Shown here: piece by piece, positions 1 to 11,274 of the stretch
How positions within the stretch are numbered: the stretch's first letter is position 1
Layout of the letters: each line of letters starts with the position of its first letter
Source of the DNA: Stercorarius parasiticus
Lineage: Eukaryota; Chordata; Aves; Charadriiformes; Stercorariidae
Direction: 5' to 3'
DNA: 64,000 nucleotides
NCBI GenBank assembly: GCA_013396915.1
Contig: VWZL01000328.1
Span: forward strand, 310,186-374,185
Program-made: the position numbers and the translations under genes
Notes under the pieces: generated by a model
What the model was told of the DNA's origin: nothing
Database searches by the model: none
Seen by the model: the letters and a program-made list of their open reading frames with translations, nothing else

Positions 1-31
1 CATTCAGCTTTATCAGATACTTTTCTTTTAG

Positions 32-320
32 TTTCCGTTCGCTGCTTGATGAGGATGGTTATATCACTTTTCCTTGCCTTCCTGATGTTTGCATCTCTTT
101 CCTCCCACCTGGCCTTCAGCACTATATTCCTATTACCTCTCCTTCCTTTATCCCCTCTTTTCTCCTTATCTTTGTGCTGCTTCTGTCTGCTTTCCAGTCT
201 ATTCCTTTTTCATTCACACTTTCCCTTCCTCTTGCTCTGTCCCTCTGCTACCTGGAGCCTAAGGTGACTTTCTTTAGTGCCTCTAATGACAATGACCTGA
301 ATGACAAAGCAGAGGAGGAG
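32..320 (+). CDS. EPB41L2: EPB41L2 exon: hydrophobic alternative cassette
   Basis: The acceptor is a pyrimidine-rich tract ending TTTTAG at 31 and the donor is GAG|GTGTGT at 321. The first base completes a split codon, then 96 codons run open to the donor. The peptide begins FRSLLDEDGYITFP, runs through LQHYIPITSPS, and has a strongly hydrophobic segment at about exon residues 39-74 (FIPSFLLIFVLLLSAF, then FTLSLPLALSLCYL). It ends in an acidic stretch, SNDNDLNDKAEEE. From memory, human EPB41L3 has a homologous insert at the same place, just before the spectrin-actin binding region, so this is a family exon and not a chance frame. It is probably alternatively spliced. The hydrophobic run could be one long or two short membrane segments, which is unusual for a peripheral cytoskeletal protein. 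Confidence 0.85.
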
Positions 321-2299
321 GTGTGTAATTTTCTTGCTTAAATGTTGACACTCGCACATGCTTTTATGCTTATGCTCCCAGAGGCTTGCTCAGTTTTGCA
401 CACTTCCTAGTATAGGGTTATGTCTGTGTACATGCCTGTATATATAAATATACACACACACACATACATATGTACGTGTAGATCTGTATCTTTCTAACTT
501 TTCTCATTTGTGAAAAAGTGCCATTGCAGGATTTTAGTCCATAGATAGCTGGTGGTTTTTCTGCCTGAATTCCTACTGCATGCATAATTTCGTTAGATTC
601 CACAGATACTGAGCTGCAGGTAGAGTTGCTTTGTAGTTCAAAATGTTTACTAGCACATAAATCTGAATACTGAAAGTGCTTTGTAATAATAGATACATTA
701 TTACTTGTTACTCTTTGCAAGTTGTGCTACTTGCGCTATCAGTTGGTGTTAAAATGCATGTCTCCAGCGTGCATTGTCTGGAATGCACCTCTCCAAAGTT
801 CTGTTTGGATCTGAAAAGTGAAATTCCCGAAAGCTGAATTCAGAAAATGGTGAATGCTTTAAAATCAGCTTTTTTGTTATTCCAGATTTCTGATGTTTCT
901 GCTCTACAAGGGTGTGTGCAAAGTTGAGTCTGTCCAAGGCACTTTTTTTTTTTTGAAGTGCTTTTATTAATCTCTGTCAGCAGTTAAGGTCGAAACTGAT
1001 TTCGTTCATTAGCTGGGATTGCAGGTTGTGTCAGACTTTAATCACTGGAGTCTGAACATTCTTTGAAATACGCAGTTAAAATTGCTGTACAGAAGCCTCA
1101 GTCACACTAATACGTTGCTCTGGTCATTTGGAGTCGTTGACAAAATGCCTCTCCTTATGTCTGCTGTGCATGTTACAGCAATACTACTAGAAAAAGGTGG
1201 TTTATTTTGCTCTTCAAAGGAATGTTACAAATATTACAGAATGAAAAAGGGGAAGGGCTTGTTCAGTGTTACATTTAACAAAGTTTGTTAAACTGATTAA
1301 ATCAATACAACGTACATACTAAAAACAAGCTAAACAGAACAAGGTATAATTAAAAACACCAATCTAAGTTTAAAATAATGAAAAGCATGACTTTAAAGAC
1401 TTTCTCAATTTCTCTGTAGCCTAATTCAATCCGTCATCTGTAACATAAGTTTGCAGAAAACAGAACCCCAGATAAGCAAGAAATGAATAAAAATGCGATT
1501 ATGTATCACATTATGTGTACATTCACACAGAATCCAAAATGCAACAGTATGAGCAATAAGTAAACCCCTCTTCAAATTTATGTACTTTGCACAGTGTTGA
1601 ATTCTAAATGCAACTTTTCCTAAGATTAGCAGTTCATAGTTGTACCTCTGGAAAGTCTAGGAAGTGGTTTGCTTTTTAAAGAATGCTGTTCCTTAAGGCA
1701 TTCAGAATACTTGTAGGTAAGATAGGAAGATTAGCTGTCATTCCCAACAGAGCGCATTGCAGTTTGAGGAAGAATATATTCACCTAAACGGGGAGATGGG
1801 GGGGTGCAAATAACTCATCCCAAGACAGCAACATTTTTGAAATAATATAAGACAGTTTGTAAATACAGCATTTAGGTGTTTGACTTGAATCCTAGACTCT
1901 CTCACCAAAAGAACTCATGCATTAGATTCCATTTTCCCATCAACTTGTTGCAAAGTTTAAGGCGCTTACCATAGAAATTATGCATATCACTTTTTTGTCT
2001 TTACTCATTCTTAAATTTCCATCTGGGAGAACATGGAAAAGTACAGCAAGAAAGGGACATAGTGTGAAACTTCCATTTTTCATGCCACTTATGCCAAATA
2101 TTACTTCAGCCATTCTACAACAATGTAGGTGAAGGAAGACCAAGGTCGCTTAATTTCAACAACATCTGGGGCCGAAACAGTAAAGGTCTGTAAATACAGC
2201 ACGCTTTGCAGCATTTACAAAGAGATGAAGCCTCTGTGTTACTCTGTCAGCATATGTTAACAGTTCCTTTTCTTGATAATTTGCCACGTGCTCACATAG
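321..2299 (+). other. EPB41L2 intron
   Basis: This is an AT-rich intron between the hydrophobic cassette and the microexon. A mixed TA/CA microsatellite lies at about 440-478. I see no further exon or recognisable transposable element. Confidence 0.8.
440..478. repeat. TA/CA microsatellite
   Basis: Alternating purine-pyrimidine tract (TATATAAATA followed by CACACACACA and CATACATATG) inside an intron. Confidence 0.8.
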
Positions 2300-2332
2300 G
2301 TGGAATCTGAAGAGGAAGAAGAACAGCAGAAG
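2300..2332 (+). CDS. EPB41L2: EPB41L2 candidate 33-nt acidic microexon
   Basis: An AG at 2298-2299 is followed by 33 nt encoding VESEEEEEQQK, then AAG|GTGCAT. Both boundaries are phase 0 and match the phases of the flanking exons. The order AEEE, then VESEEEEEQQK, then DLDKTQDD resembles the acidic stretch (around TESDQEEDAELK) that I remember before ELEKTQDDL in human EPB41L3. The weak point is the acceptor: its polypyrimidine tract is poor and the donor is only moderate. That is common in regulated microexons but also lowers certainty. Inclusion adds 11 acidic residues next to the spectrin-actin binding region. Confidence 0.6.
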
Positions 2333-5300
2333 GTGCATGATTGTTTTTTATAATTAAATCTGATTGTAGCTGCCTGCCTTGTTAGCACCCTACATTTTCT
2401 GTGGATTTCATCTGAATAGTGCCTTTTCACCATACCATTTTGTTTCCTTTATTTAACTTTTTATTGTTGGTACATTTTATGTTCTTTTTTTTTGTGTGTG
2501 TGTGGCTTAATTTCACAGAGCAATTCCTTGAGAGTAGACGGGGAAAATATTTATGTCAGACATAGCAATTTAATGTTAGAGGTTTGTATATCGTATTATA
2601 TCACATAAGAAACACTTTCCTTTCTCACGGGCTGCCAGGCTGCATGGGATGGGGGGGTCACTTGCAGGCTGTTATGGACACAGTGCATGAAGTGCATGGG
2701 GGAAAAACAGCTTGGAAATGTTGCATGTTATCATCTAGTTTGAGTTTAAATTAAAAAAAAAAAAAAAAACAAAAACAAAAACCCAAAACAAACTAAAATA
2801 ACCAACCACCAAAAAAATCCAAACAAACCAAAATTTTTTCCAGCTTGAATGTTGAATGTACATTTTGTATATTTTTGCTAGATGTTTTGATGTTTTCAAG
2901 GTGGCAACTGGGAATAACAGCCCTATTTAGATAATCCTAAATGGGATTTTTATACATAGCTCCTCAGTGTGTGCATCTTCTGTTGAGCAGCATTTCTAGT
3001 TTTCACCAGTTTAATCAACCTTTATCAAATATATTATTGGAATAAATGGAGTTAGTAAGGCACAAGCAGTGATAGAAGTATGGGGAAACTAATTCTGGTT
3101 CTGATATTCATTTTAGAAGCTTTGAGAAATGTATGTGAGGATTGGATTTTTATGGGCAATGTTTAGATATACTTCTGAAATCTTTGCCTCTTTTTTTTTT
3201 CCACTTTTCAAATGGAAGTAATTCTTGCTTCCTAGAGGTTGGTTTTCACTGAAGATAAGCAACAACAAAGAGCAACAGAGTATGTTAGCGTGTAGTGCTT
3301 TGTCGCTGAAGTAGAGATTTTTGTTATAAGAATTTCCACATAGTCTGTTAATCTGGATTATTTTATCAAAGACTGTAGTTATAATCGGTATTATTTAACT
3401 TGTGGTTAATAACATGAACTAGTAACTGAAGAAATTTTAGAAAATCCTACTGCTGTCTTTAATGTATTTTTTTTCATCCAGATGGGGCTATAAATAATTC
3501 CCTTTGTCACAAAAACTGTCTTTTCCGAAATCATTGGTTTTGTTCAGTAATAAGGAGATGTACGGATCGCAGTAACCCAACTAATACATTTTTTGGCTTT
3601 TTGCAGCTTTTGATCACTATTGAAACTTTGCTTGTGTATAACTTACTAAAGCACTGAAAGTGTCCATTGCGTAACTGTGCTTTGATCAAGTCCAAGAAAC
3701 GTGCCTTATGTCAAGCCAAGACAGGTTTTAAAATTAAGATGTGATTGTTACAAGCTTCAGTTGAGTAATAGAATGCCTCTGGCATAAGGTTTTAGTTCGC
3801 TTAGAAAATACATGCTTTAGGGGGGCATATTTAATGTCTCGTTCATCCTAGATTAAAAGTGAAACATTGGTCCTGTGACAATATGAACCTACTGAGTTGC
3901 CAGAAGGGGAGAGGTTCTTAGTGTTCAAAGGGCATGTGTGAATATTTGCAGAATAAGGAAATAGATGTGCAGCATCAAACTGTTACTGGTGCTGAACGTG
4001 CTTCAGTGAAAAGAAATCGGAAACTAATGAGTTTGTATTGGGTTTGGATTTTTCATGACTTAGGATGGTGTGTCTTTGCATTGTGAGCACTGACCAAATT
4101 TCAAAATGTTCTGTTACAAAGTACATAAATTCTTTGTACAAAACCCAGATGCTTTACCTAAATTATTGTATCTGATTACATTCTTCTGATAAAACTTCCA
4201 TTAATAATTACATCTACATTGATATTATTCCATTTTAATCTGCAGTCTCTTAATTCTATACTAAAAATGGATCTGAGGCTTAAACTTGAATTTCACCACA
4301 GAATACTGAAAAAATATTCTTGTGTTAGAGTGTGCGTAACCAGCATAGGCTTTTCTCAAGACCTGGCATGCTGGAAGGAGGACAGATTATGAAAGCAGAG
4401 TGAAATCTGTTCTTCCCACCAAAGCCCAGAATTGTATTTAAAGGATAATGAATTTCTAAGAGACATAAGCAGATAGATTTTTGCCTACTTAACGGAACAG
4501 TTTTGTTTCTGTATAGCTACTGATCCTTATGTCTGCTGCTGCATCTGGGATAAAGCAAAAGACTAGCTTTTAATTATTTGATCCAAGGTGTTACAGTTTA
4601 GCCTCAGTGGGTCATCACAAAATCTAATTCGATATTCACACTGTGATGTCCCCTTTGGCACTTGCCTAGGTAGGTGTAATTTAGAGAGAGCATCTTTCTG
4701 GCATTGGTGTGCACAAGAACTATCTCTACCTGAGTGCTGTGTCTACTCTCAGGTTCTTAAATGTGGAATTGGCAGATATCAGGATTTAAGTCTTTAAATA
4801 TGATTCTTCCGGTACGTTGAAGCCTACGTGACAGGCACAATGAGTAGTCCCTCTGAAGTTAAGCAGGTGTTAGTTGCTTGCATATTTGGCCCTATAGCAA
4901 AGATATGCATATATATGCGTTATAAAGCTTCTTGGGTTAGGCTGTTCTTTACAGCTGCCTTCAGTCATGCTAGTTGTGCGATACCCCAAAATGCTTGCTT
5001 CTGTGCCTACAAATTTTAGATGAAAGCAAGCAACTAGTGGAAATTGTTATTGCTTCGTAGGGCTGGTAGTTTCAAGGTTTGGATGAAAATACCCCTCTGT
5101 TAAACAACAATGCACAGCATTATTTTTCCTTTGCCTTAAAATATGGAAGAAACAGCGTATGAGTTGCCCTTCATTACAAAAACAAACCCCCCAAAAAATC
5201 TTAGTTCTCTTCTAGCCTTAAACTTTTTTATTTTAAGGCACTCCAAAGAAGAATAGTTCTTCAGACACAAGGCACTTTCCTTGGTTGGGTTTCTTTTGTT

Positions 5301-5386
5301 GTTTTGTTTTTTTTTTTTCTTTTCCAGTTAAGTTTGCTTTTGTTGTCGTGTTTTGTCCTACTTTGTTTTACGTTGCGGGTTGCTAG
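2333..5386 (+). other. EPB41L2 intron
   Basis: AT-rich intron. An A-rich low-complexity tract lies at 2753-2834, and a long T-rich stretch near 5305-5330 precedes the next exon. I see no other coding exon or recognisable interspersed repeat. Confidence 0.8.
2753..2834. repeat. A-rich low-complexity tract
   Basis: A run of 17 A residues is followed by degenerate AAAAAC, CCAAAACAAAC and CCAAACAAACC units. It could be the decayed poly(A) of an old insertion, but no element body is recognisable next to it. Confidence 0.75.
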
Positions 5387-5533
5387 GACCTGGATAAGAC
5401 CCAGGACGACTTACTGAAACACCAGGCTAGCATTAGTGAGCTCAAGCGCAATTTCATGGAATCCACACCTGAACCACGCCCAAATGAGTGGGAAAAGCGG
5501 CGTATCACACCTCTGTCCCTACAGACACAAGGG
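5387..5533 (+). CDS. EPB41L2: EPB41L2 exon: end of spectrin-actin binding region
   Basis: The acceptor is GGTTGCTAG at 5386 and the donor GGG|GTATGT at 5534, giving 49 phase-0 codons. The peptide contains DLDKTQDDLLKHQASISELK followed by NFMESTPEPRPNEWEKRRIT. In 4.1R the equivalent exon supplies the C-terminal part of the spectrin-actin binding domain, and the ASISELK-NFMES core is shared across all four 4.1 paralogues. The ending TPLSLQTQG is what I remember of EPB41L2, where it is followed directly by SSHETL. That matches the next exon here. The coding assignment is near certain. Confidence 0.96.
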
Positions 5534-7162
5534 GTATGTCACTGTAGACGCTTGTTCGCATGCATTTCCCTACAACCCTGTATGTAATACAGTAAACGCA
5601 GTTTGTCCTTTAGATTAACACTTTCTTTGGCTAATGTAATATTTGTTTATACTAAGTATACATTAACTTTTTACCACTTACCGTTGGACCTGACTTTAAA
5701 TAATGTGTGGAATTTTATTCTTCTACAAGAACAATTGAATTAAAATCACTAGAAAAAAAGTGGAGGTGATGGCAGTATTTTCCTGGGTGTTAAGGACAGC
5801 TTAAATTTCACTCTGATTGACACAGACTGATGGAGAACTTTTCAGTGACAGTAGAGCTTTTCCCTCCTTTTCCCTCTCTAACTCTTCATAGACTGCTTGT
5901 TCATAAACACACACACAGCCTGTGTGTTGTTTCAGAAGGACCTTATTATGATCAGTTAATTCAGTGTTGACTTCTTCAGGATGTACTTAATGTAGTTGTT
6001 AAAATTTACTTACTTTAATCTCCAAAAGTCTGTCTACTTTTCCTGTATACCTCCTTCCTGACTGAACCTTAAAACAGCAGTTTGGAAAACGATTTTCTAC
6101 AAATACCATCCTGAAGGCTTGTGGCAAGAAAACTACCCGAATAAATTTCTCTTGCTGTTGTGAAACTTAGTTTTTTGAGAAGTTATTTGCTGCTTCTTTC
6201 ATATAGTAGAAGAACAAATCAATCTTTGAAAGCAATGAATTTATCTTCTGTTGTTATTTTCTTCCACCATTGTTCCTACCCTTCCCTCTTAAATGTATTG
6301 TTGTCCTATCCAATTAAATTCTTAAGTATTCTCTTCAGTCCCCAGAGAGGTGAACTTTCAATTAAGCTTGCTTGACGCTACCAAATGATTTTTTTAATAA
6401 GACATTATTTCAATAAGATACTTAAGCAATCTGAGCTGTATGTGCATACAGATAATGGAGTCACTAAATGTATGGATCATTTCTTTAATGACTATTCTGT
6501 TAATTTATGGTTACTGCCAAGAAATTATTCCTCAGATTTCTGAGTAGGTACCTGAATATTTCTATGCATAGTAGTATATGCATAGGTACAAATGCTGGTC
6601 AAATCTTCAAATGTCCACAACACATTGGTTCATTTAAAAGCTATAAATATCGTTTTGGTTAAAATAGACGTTTATGTAAAAGTGTAACTTAATTTTTGTT
6701 ATGTGGTTGTGTGTATTTTCTATGTTGACTTCGTTGTGTTGAAGTTGAGGCCCCTTCAAGTTTTTATCTGCTTTTTTTTTCCCCTTCATCTAGTATGTTC
6801 TGTCACTTTCAGATGGTTTGGGTTTATGTTTATGTATACTGTGTGTCTGTCTCATTGCTTGTTGATTTACACTGGTTTTATAAAACGAAAACCAAATAGA
6901 AAAAAGGAGACCACATTTTCCAAGTGAAAACGCTGCCTGGGAAGGAGAAGCAATGGACTGCAATGCCATGGATTGCTGGAGCAAAACCAGAGGAAACCGA
7001 TAAGGTGGCTGCCCTGAAACCTACTGCCTTTTTGCTGTATCTGCTTTGGGCTAGCTTGGGCACTTCTTTCTCTTTCTTTTTTTTTCCCTGATGGAGATAA
7101 CTTTTTTTTAAGCCAGTATTGAAAGGGGAAGGTTGAGTTGTAAACCAGGATCTCTGTGTGTA

Positions 7163-7182
7163 TGTGTGTATATATACACACA
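7163..7182. repeat. 20-bp perfect palindrome of TG/TA/CA
   Basis: TGTGTGTATATATACACACA is its own reverse complement. It is a microsatellite-derived palindrome able to form a cruciform or Z-DNA-like structure, and it lies in an intron. Confidence 0.8.
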
Positions 7183-9354
7183 CATAAATGAATGACAGCA
7201 ACATTAAGCTTAAACACCAAACTAGCTGTGAAGTTCTACTATTTGAAAAGAAAACCATTTTTTCACTGGAAAATTACTGTATTTTATGTGACTAGAGTGA
7301 CAGCAAAACATGTATTTCCATTCTATATGGAAATAATTGTCTGCAGTTATTTGACGCTTTGTACAAGAACTTTTGCTTTACGTGTTCACTGTGTAATCGT
7401 TATTCAAACCGATGATGCTGTAGAAGAAGCTTCGTTTCAAACGCAGCCTGGTTCTGAGTACCTTCACACTTCTGTACCTCTCTTTTGATCCAGGAACAGA
7501 GGGAGGTTTTCTCCCCCATAAGCTGGTTTAACATCTGTGCAGTGGAAAACACTATATAACCAGTGGGACTGCTACCAGTGTGATAGTGATAATGGGTAGC
7601 AATTGTGATGTCGGTTCTTTACATCACTTCTGGACTATTTTCCACCACTTGGGACAACAGCAGGTTAATGTAAAGCTGTCAGTCCTATTTCAGTAACATA
7701 TATAAACACGAGGTCTGGGAAACAGTGTATTTCCATCCTGAATTATTTGCTGATGGATGTAGATAAGTTTGTGTTCAAGTGTTTTGTTACCCCAAATTTA
7801 TAAACTTGTTGGTATTAGTAGACTAGTACATTGCTCAGTCCTATTCCTGGACTGTGTATTTCCTTGCCTGTCTTAGGATAGTTGGACAATAGATGAGAAT
7901 AAAGGAGGATGCCACTGCTCATATTCTTTCTTTTCTTCCTTCTTTTGCTCCAGTGAAAATACTTGCAAATAAGTCATTTTCTGTGTATTGGAAATGTTAA
8001 GTACATCCCATTTGTGCCATTGTACTTCTGTATCACCGTACTCCCACAAATGCACAGCATCTGTGACTTAATTATGGAGTTGTGACACCTTGATATGTAT
8101 GTCGCAAATTAATATATGAAATGTTATCTTATGTGTACCTGCAATATTATTTTTTTTAATCCATCTCCCCTACCCCCACTGCTTGTAAACAGTATTTCAT
8201 GTTAGTGTATACAACTGTCCCACAGAAGGAATTTGCCAGGAATTTAAACACCTTCACAGGCTGATACATTATTGTCACTACAGTAGTTTGTTGAAAAGTG
8301 CCAATTCTATCTATACACTTAATGATTTTTACTAAATGCCTCCTCAGGGAACAGGGGTTACATTATCAAACAAATTGTGTGATTGGGGCTTTCCTTTTAG
8401 AAGACCAAAAAATTTGGAGGTGGTAAAATGCAAAAAAGATGGGTGCTATGCACCTGCCTTTTATTATATACATATATGAGGAGAGAGACGCACACAGTTT
8501 GACCACCTTTTTTTTTTTTTTCCACCGCCTTTTTTTTACTGCTTTCAGTGGTTGGAAAACGTGGTACCAGAGACTGGTAGGAGTAGTATCATGAACATTT
8601 ATTGGGCGCAATAAACTAGGGAAAGAAAGTGGGGTGAGGACCACATTGCCCTGACGGATATTGAGTGGTGCATGAGGGTGGATTTAATAACTTGCATTTG
8701 CAATAAATTTTCTTAGCCACCTTTGAAACAGACTTTTTATTGTAGGGAAAGAAATTATAGGGGTTCTCTTTCTTTTCCTTCTCTGTTCTGCATGCTGTAT
8801 GTATGTGTTGTGTAGTATATGCGCAGTAGCATGGTGTAACTTAATGTCGGCTCAGATCCTCCGCCACTGCTCACCCAGCAGGTCCATCCGGGCTGCAGCT
8901 GTCTGCCTGGCACCTCGTCTCTCCTCTGGCCTCTGCTGCTGCCGCTGGCAGTTGCTGTCCTAACGCTTCTTGGGACAGAAATGTGTCTTTTTGAACGTTG
9001 TCAAAATGTGTGTTTTGTCCATCTTAGGTATTTGTTACATTATTGGCTTCTTATTTTAACTGTTCTTACTTCTAACTTAATGCAAGAGCTCATAGAAGGA
9101 AAACCAGAATAAAGACTTTGAGCCTTTTCAGGGGCTTGTGTACCCACGTGAATTTTAAAAGTTTGCTTTACCATACAGATTTATAGTACTACAGAAAATA
9201 GGCCAGACTGTGAAACTGATTTATGCTTTAAAGCAACATACCCTGTTACGTATGTTCGAATAAAACAAGTTTTCCCAGTAGAACGGGAAAGGCTTTTTGA
9301 AAACAGATTCTTTAATAGAAACAAATTTGGTTAGGTTTTTTTAGGCATTTAAAA

Positions 9355-9374
9355 ATATATATATATATATATAT
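9355..9374. repeat. (TA)n microsatellite
   Basis: About ten uninterrupted AT dinucleotides, flanked by A-rich sequence and followed by a second CATATATTATAAAG segment. Confidence 0.85.
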
Positions 9375-9930
9375 TAAAAACATATATTATAAAGAAAATT
9401 TCGTTTCAGGGTTGTGGGTGTGTGTTGTTCAAAGCAAATGTATCTGACTACCCTGAAGCTCTGAGCCAATTGGGCATTAGGAGGTGTTAAAAATGGATTT
9501 TTCAAAGGGAAAAATCCCAGTAGTAAATACAGAGCTACTGCCTAAGTAAACTGTTCTGTTTGGAAAATGCATGGAAATGTTACTGTGTTTCATTTTTACT
9601 GTGTGATATGCCTGCTGGAGAGATGCAGCATTCGAGTATGACTGCGTGTTGTGGTGACAGCAGTTTTTTGTTGCGTCAGGTGTCACTTCTTTTGGGAGCT
9701 CGGTGCCCCTGCGCTCCTGCAGCCTTCTCCCATCCCTCTCTTTGTCGCCTGTGTCTCTTGCCAGACCTTTCCTTTGTAGGTGGCTGCCGCTCCGTCCGTC
9801 ACTCTTTAATTCTTTCCTTTCCCTTCTCTAACTCGTCTAGAGCCTAGAAGAGGAGATAACGTCCATTTTATTTAGTAAGGAGGGCTTTGGCGCGAGCACC
9901 AGAGGGCCGTTCGCCGCTGCCCGCCCGCGG

Positions 9931-9946
9931 CCAGCAGAGGGCGCTG
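9931..9946. promoter_or_regulatory. Probable CTCF binding site
   Basis: CCAGCAGAGGGCGCTG is within one base of the well-known CTCF core CCAGCAGGGGGCGCT. A weaker related word, CACCAGAGGGCC, lies at 9897-9908. Both are in the CpG island, so methylation could regulate occupancy. Confidence 0.65.
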
Positions 9947-10014
9947 CGGGGGAAGAGACCGCCGCCTGCGCCGCGCCGCCGCCCCAGGTGCTGCCCCGCC
10001 GGCCGCGCAACGCT

Positions 10015-10044
10015 GGGGGCTGGGCGGGGGGCGGGGGGTTGGGG
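10015..10044 (+). promoter_or_regulatory. G-quadruplex candidate
   Basis: Five G-runs of three or more (5, 3, 6, 6 and 4 G) are separated by loops of one or two bases. This satisfies the usual four-run G4 pattern on the + strand. It sits 31 bp before an ATG at 10075. Confidence 0.6.
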
Positions 10045-10074
10045 CTGTCACCCACCCCCCCACACGCCTTAAAC

Positions 10075-10120
10075 ATGGCAGAAAGGTGGCCGGCAGCTTA
10101 CTTCTGGTGTATCGGAGCCG
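10075..10120 (+). other. Possible alternative first exon (short ORF plus splice donor)
   Basis: Just downstream of the CpG island, AAACATGG is a strong initiation context. It opens 15 codons (MAERWPAAYFWCIGA) and reaches a good donor, GCCG|GTAAGC, at 10121. The exon ends in phase 1, while EPB41L2 exon 11275 begins in phase 0. Splicing them would stop almost at once (AEFT, stop). It could therefore act only as an untranslated or uORF-bearing leader; initiation could then occur at the in-frame ATG at 11371 (AAAATGC). This is speculative without transcript data. Confidence 0.25.
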
Positions 10121-11274
10121 GTAAGCTGGGTGCTTGTGTTAGAGGGGAGAGGGAGAGATCCAGGGATTCTGTATCTGCAACACTCAAGATTAGTCGGTGC
10201 TTTTTTAAGCTTCACCGGGAGCACTGGCTTACACTCTGTAGGTGCTTTGGTTAGTAAACAGCAATAAAAAGTAGTATTAAGTCACAGATGATGTGTTGAT
10301 CTTTGTATTCTTAACGTTTGCACTCAAATTTTGCTGCAAGCTTTTCACTAAAAAATGCATTAGATCAAAAAACCAACCTAATACATAATTCATGGTGGGT
10401 TTTCTGGGATATCCGTCACAGATTATTTTGTTACAGAACAAATACTAACATAACTGCTTTAATCTCATCATTTGGGCTCCAAACTAAATCCTAATGGGAT
10501 CATCTTGGTAATCATGTATTGCTATTCGGACAACGTACCACCCTAAACAATCTCCCTTTTGTTATTTATTAAGTTTCATAAAGTAACAGACCAGAGATGA
10601 ACAGCTAATAAAATCTTAAAGTCTTTTTTTTTATTTTCTGTGGTGATAAACTGATAGTAAAATGCTAAATAGTTTGGTTTTGTACTTTTCCTTAATATTA
10701 TTTATTTTTAATTCCTGATTTAACTAAGAGAAATAACTGCCTTAGCATCACTGGCCAGTGCATTCATGCTTTTATTTTCAGTCTTTCATAATTAAATTCT
10801 TATCCCAATTAATAATGTCTATAATTCTTACCTACTTTTGGATGGAATATTTGAATGGAAAGGAGCATAATTCTATGTGAATCTTGCAGTGAATACGCAG
10901 TATCTGTCTAGTATCAAGTATATACGTTCTTAAAAGCTTGCTTGGAGGATGTTGCGCTGTTGGAAAGAGTTATGCATTGATTTTTGTCCTCTGATTGCTT
11001 TTTGTTTCACAGAGACATGCTTCCAGAACAGAAGGGCCTTGTACTGGAGTCAGCGATGCTGATAAGGTTCTACTGATTTTTTCCATGGTTAAATTTGGCT
11101 CTAACTCTTCCAATCCATCTTCATTCTTTCTTTCCTTCCTTTTTCAGTTAACCATCACAACCATCTTTTGTCTTCCACATGACATGAACCAGCCATCAGC
11201 TAATTTTATTTCCATCGTTTTAATTTATTCATGTACTCTACTTTTGTTTTTCCTCATCCGTGTTTTTTGTGCAG

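Larger units (their letters stand above)
9885..10070. promoter_or_regulatory. Intragenic CpG island
   Basis: An abrupt island of very high GC and CpG content (many GCGC, CGCCG and CCGCGG words) sits in otherwise AT-rich intron. It contains a CTCF-like motif at 9931-9946 and a G-run cluster at 10015-10044. Directly downstream are an ATG in strong context and a good splice donor. In birds, such islands usually mark promoters or CTCF/insulator elements. The promoter role is inference; the base composition is directly visible. Confidence 0.75.
5534..11274 (+). other. EPB41L2 intron containing a CpG island
   Basis: This is a 5.7 kb intron, mostly AT-rich. It holds a near-palindromic TG/TA/CA tract at 7163-7182, a TA repeat at 9355-9374 and a CpG island at about 9885-10070. 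Poly-T tracts occur near 8507-8535. No canonical exon is needed here, because TQG joins directly to SSHETL in the known protein. Confidence 0.8.

Noticed and set aside
8344..8400. Possible extra exon after CCTCCTCAG at 8347
   Set aside because: The acceptor looks acceptable, but the following frames stop quickly, no matching donor in phase is present, and the known protein joins TQG directly to SSHETL.
9837..10076. Minus-strand proline/glycine/alanine-rich frame across the CpG island
   Set aside because: It is a by-product of GC-rich DNA lacking stops and is better explained as a CpG island with regulatory motifs.
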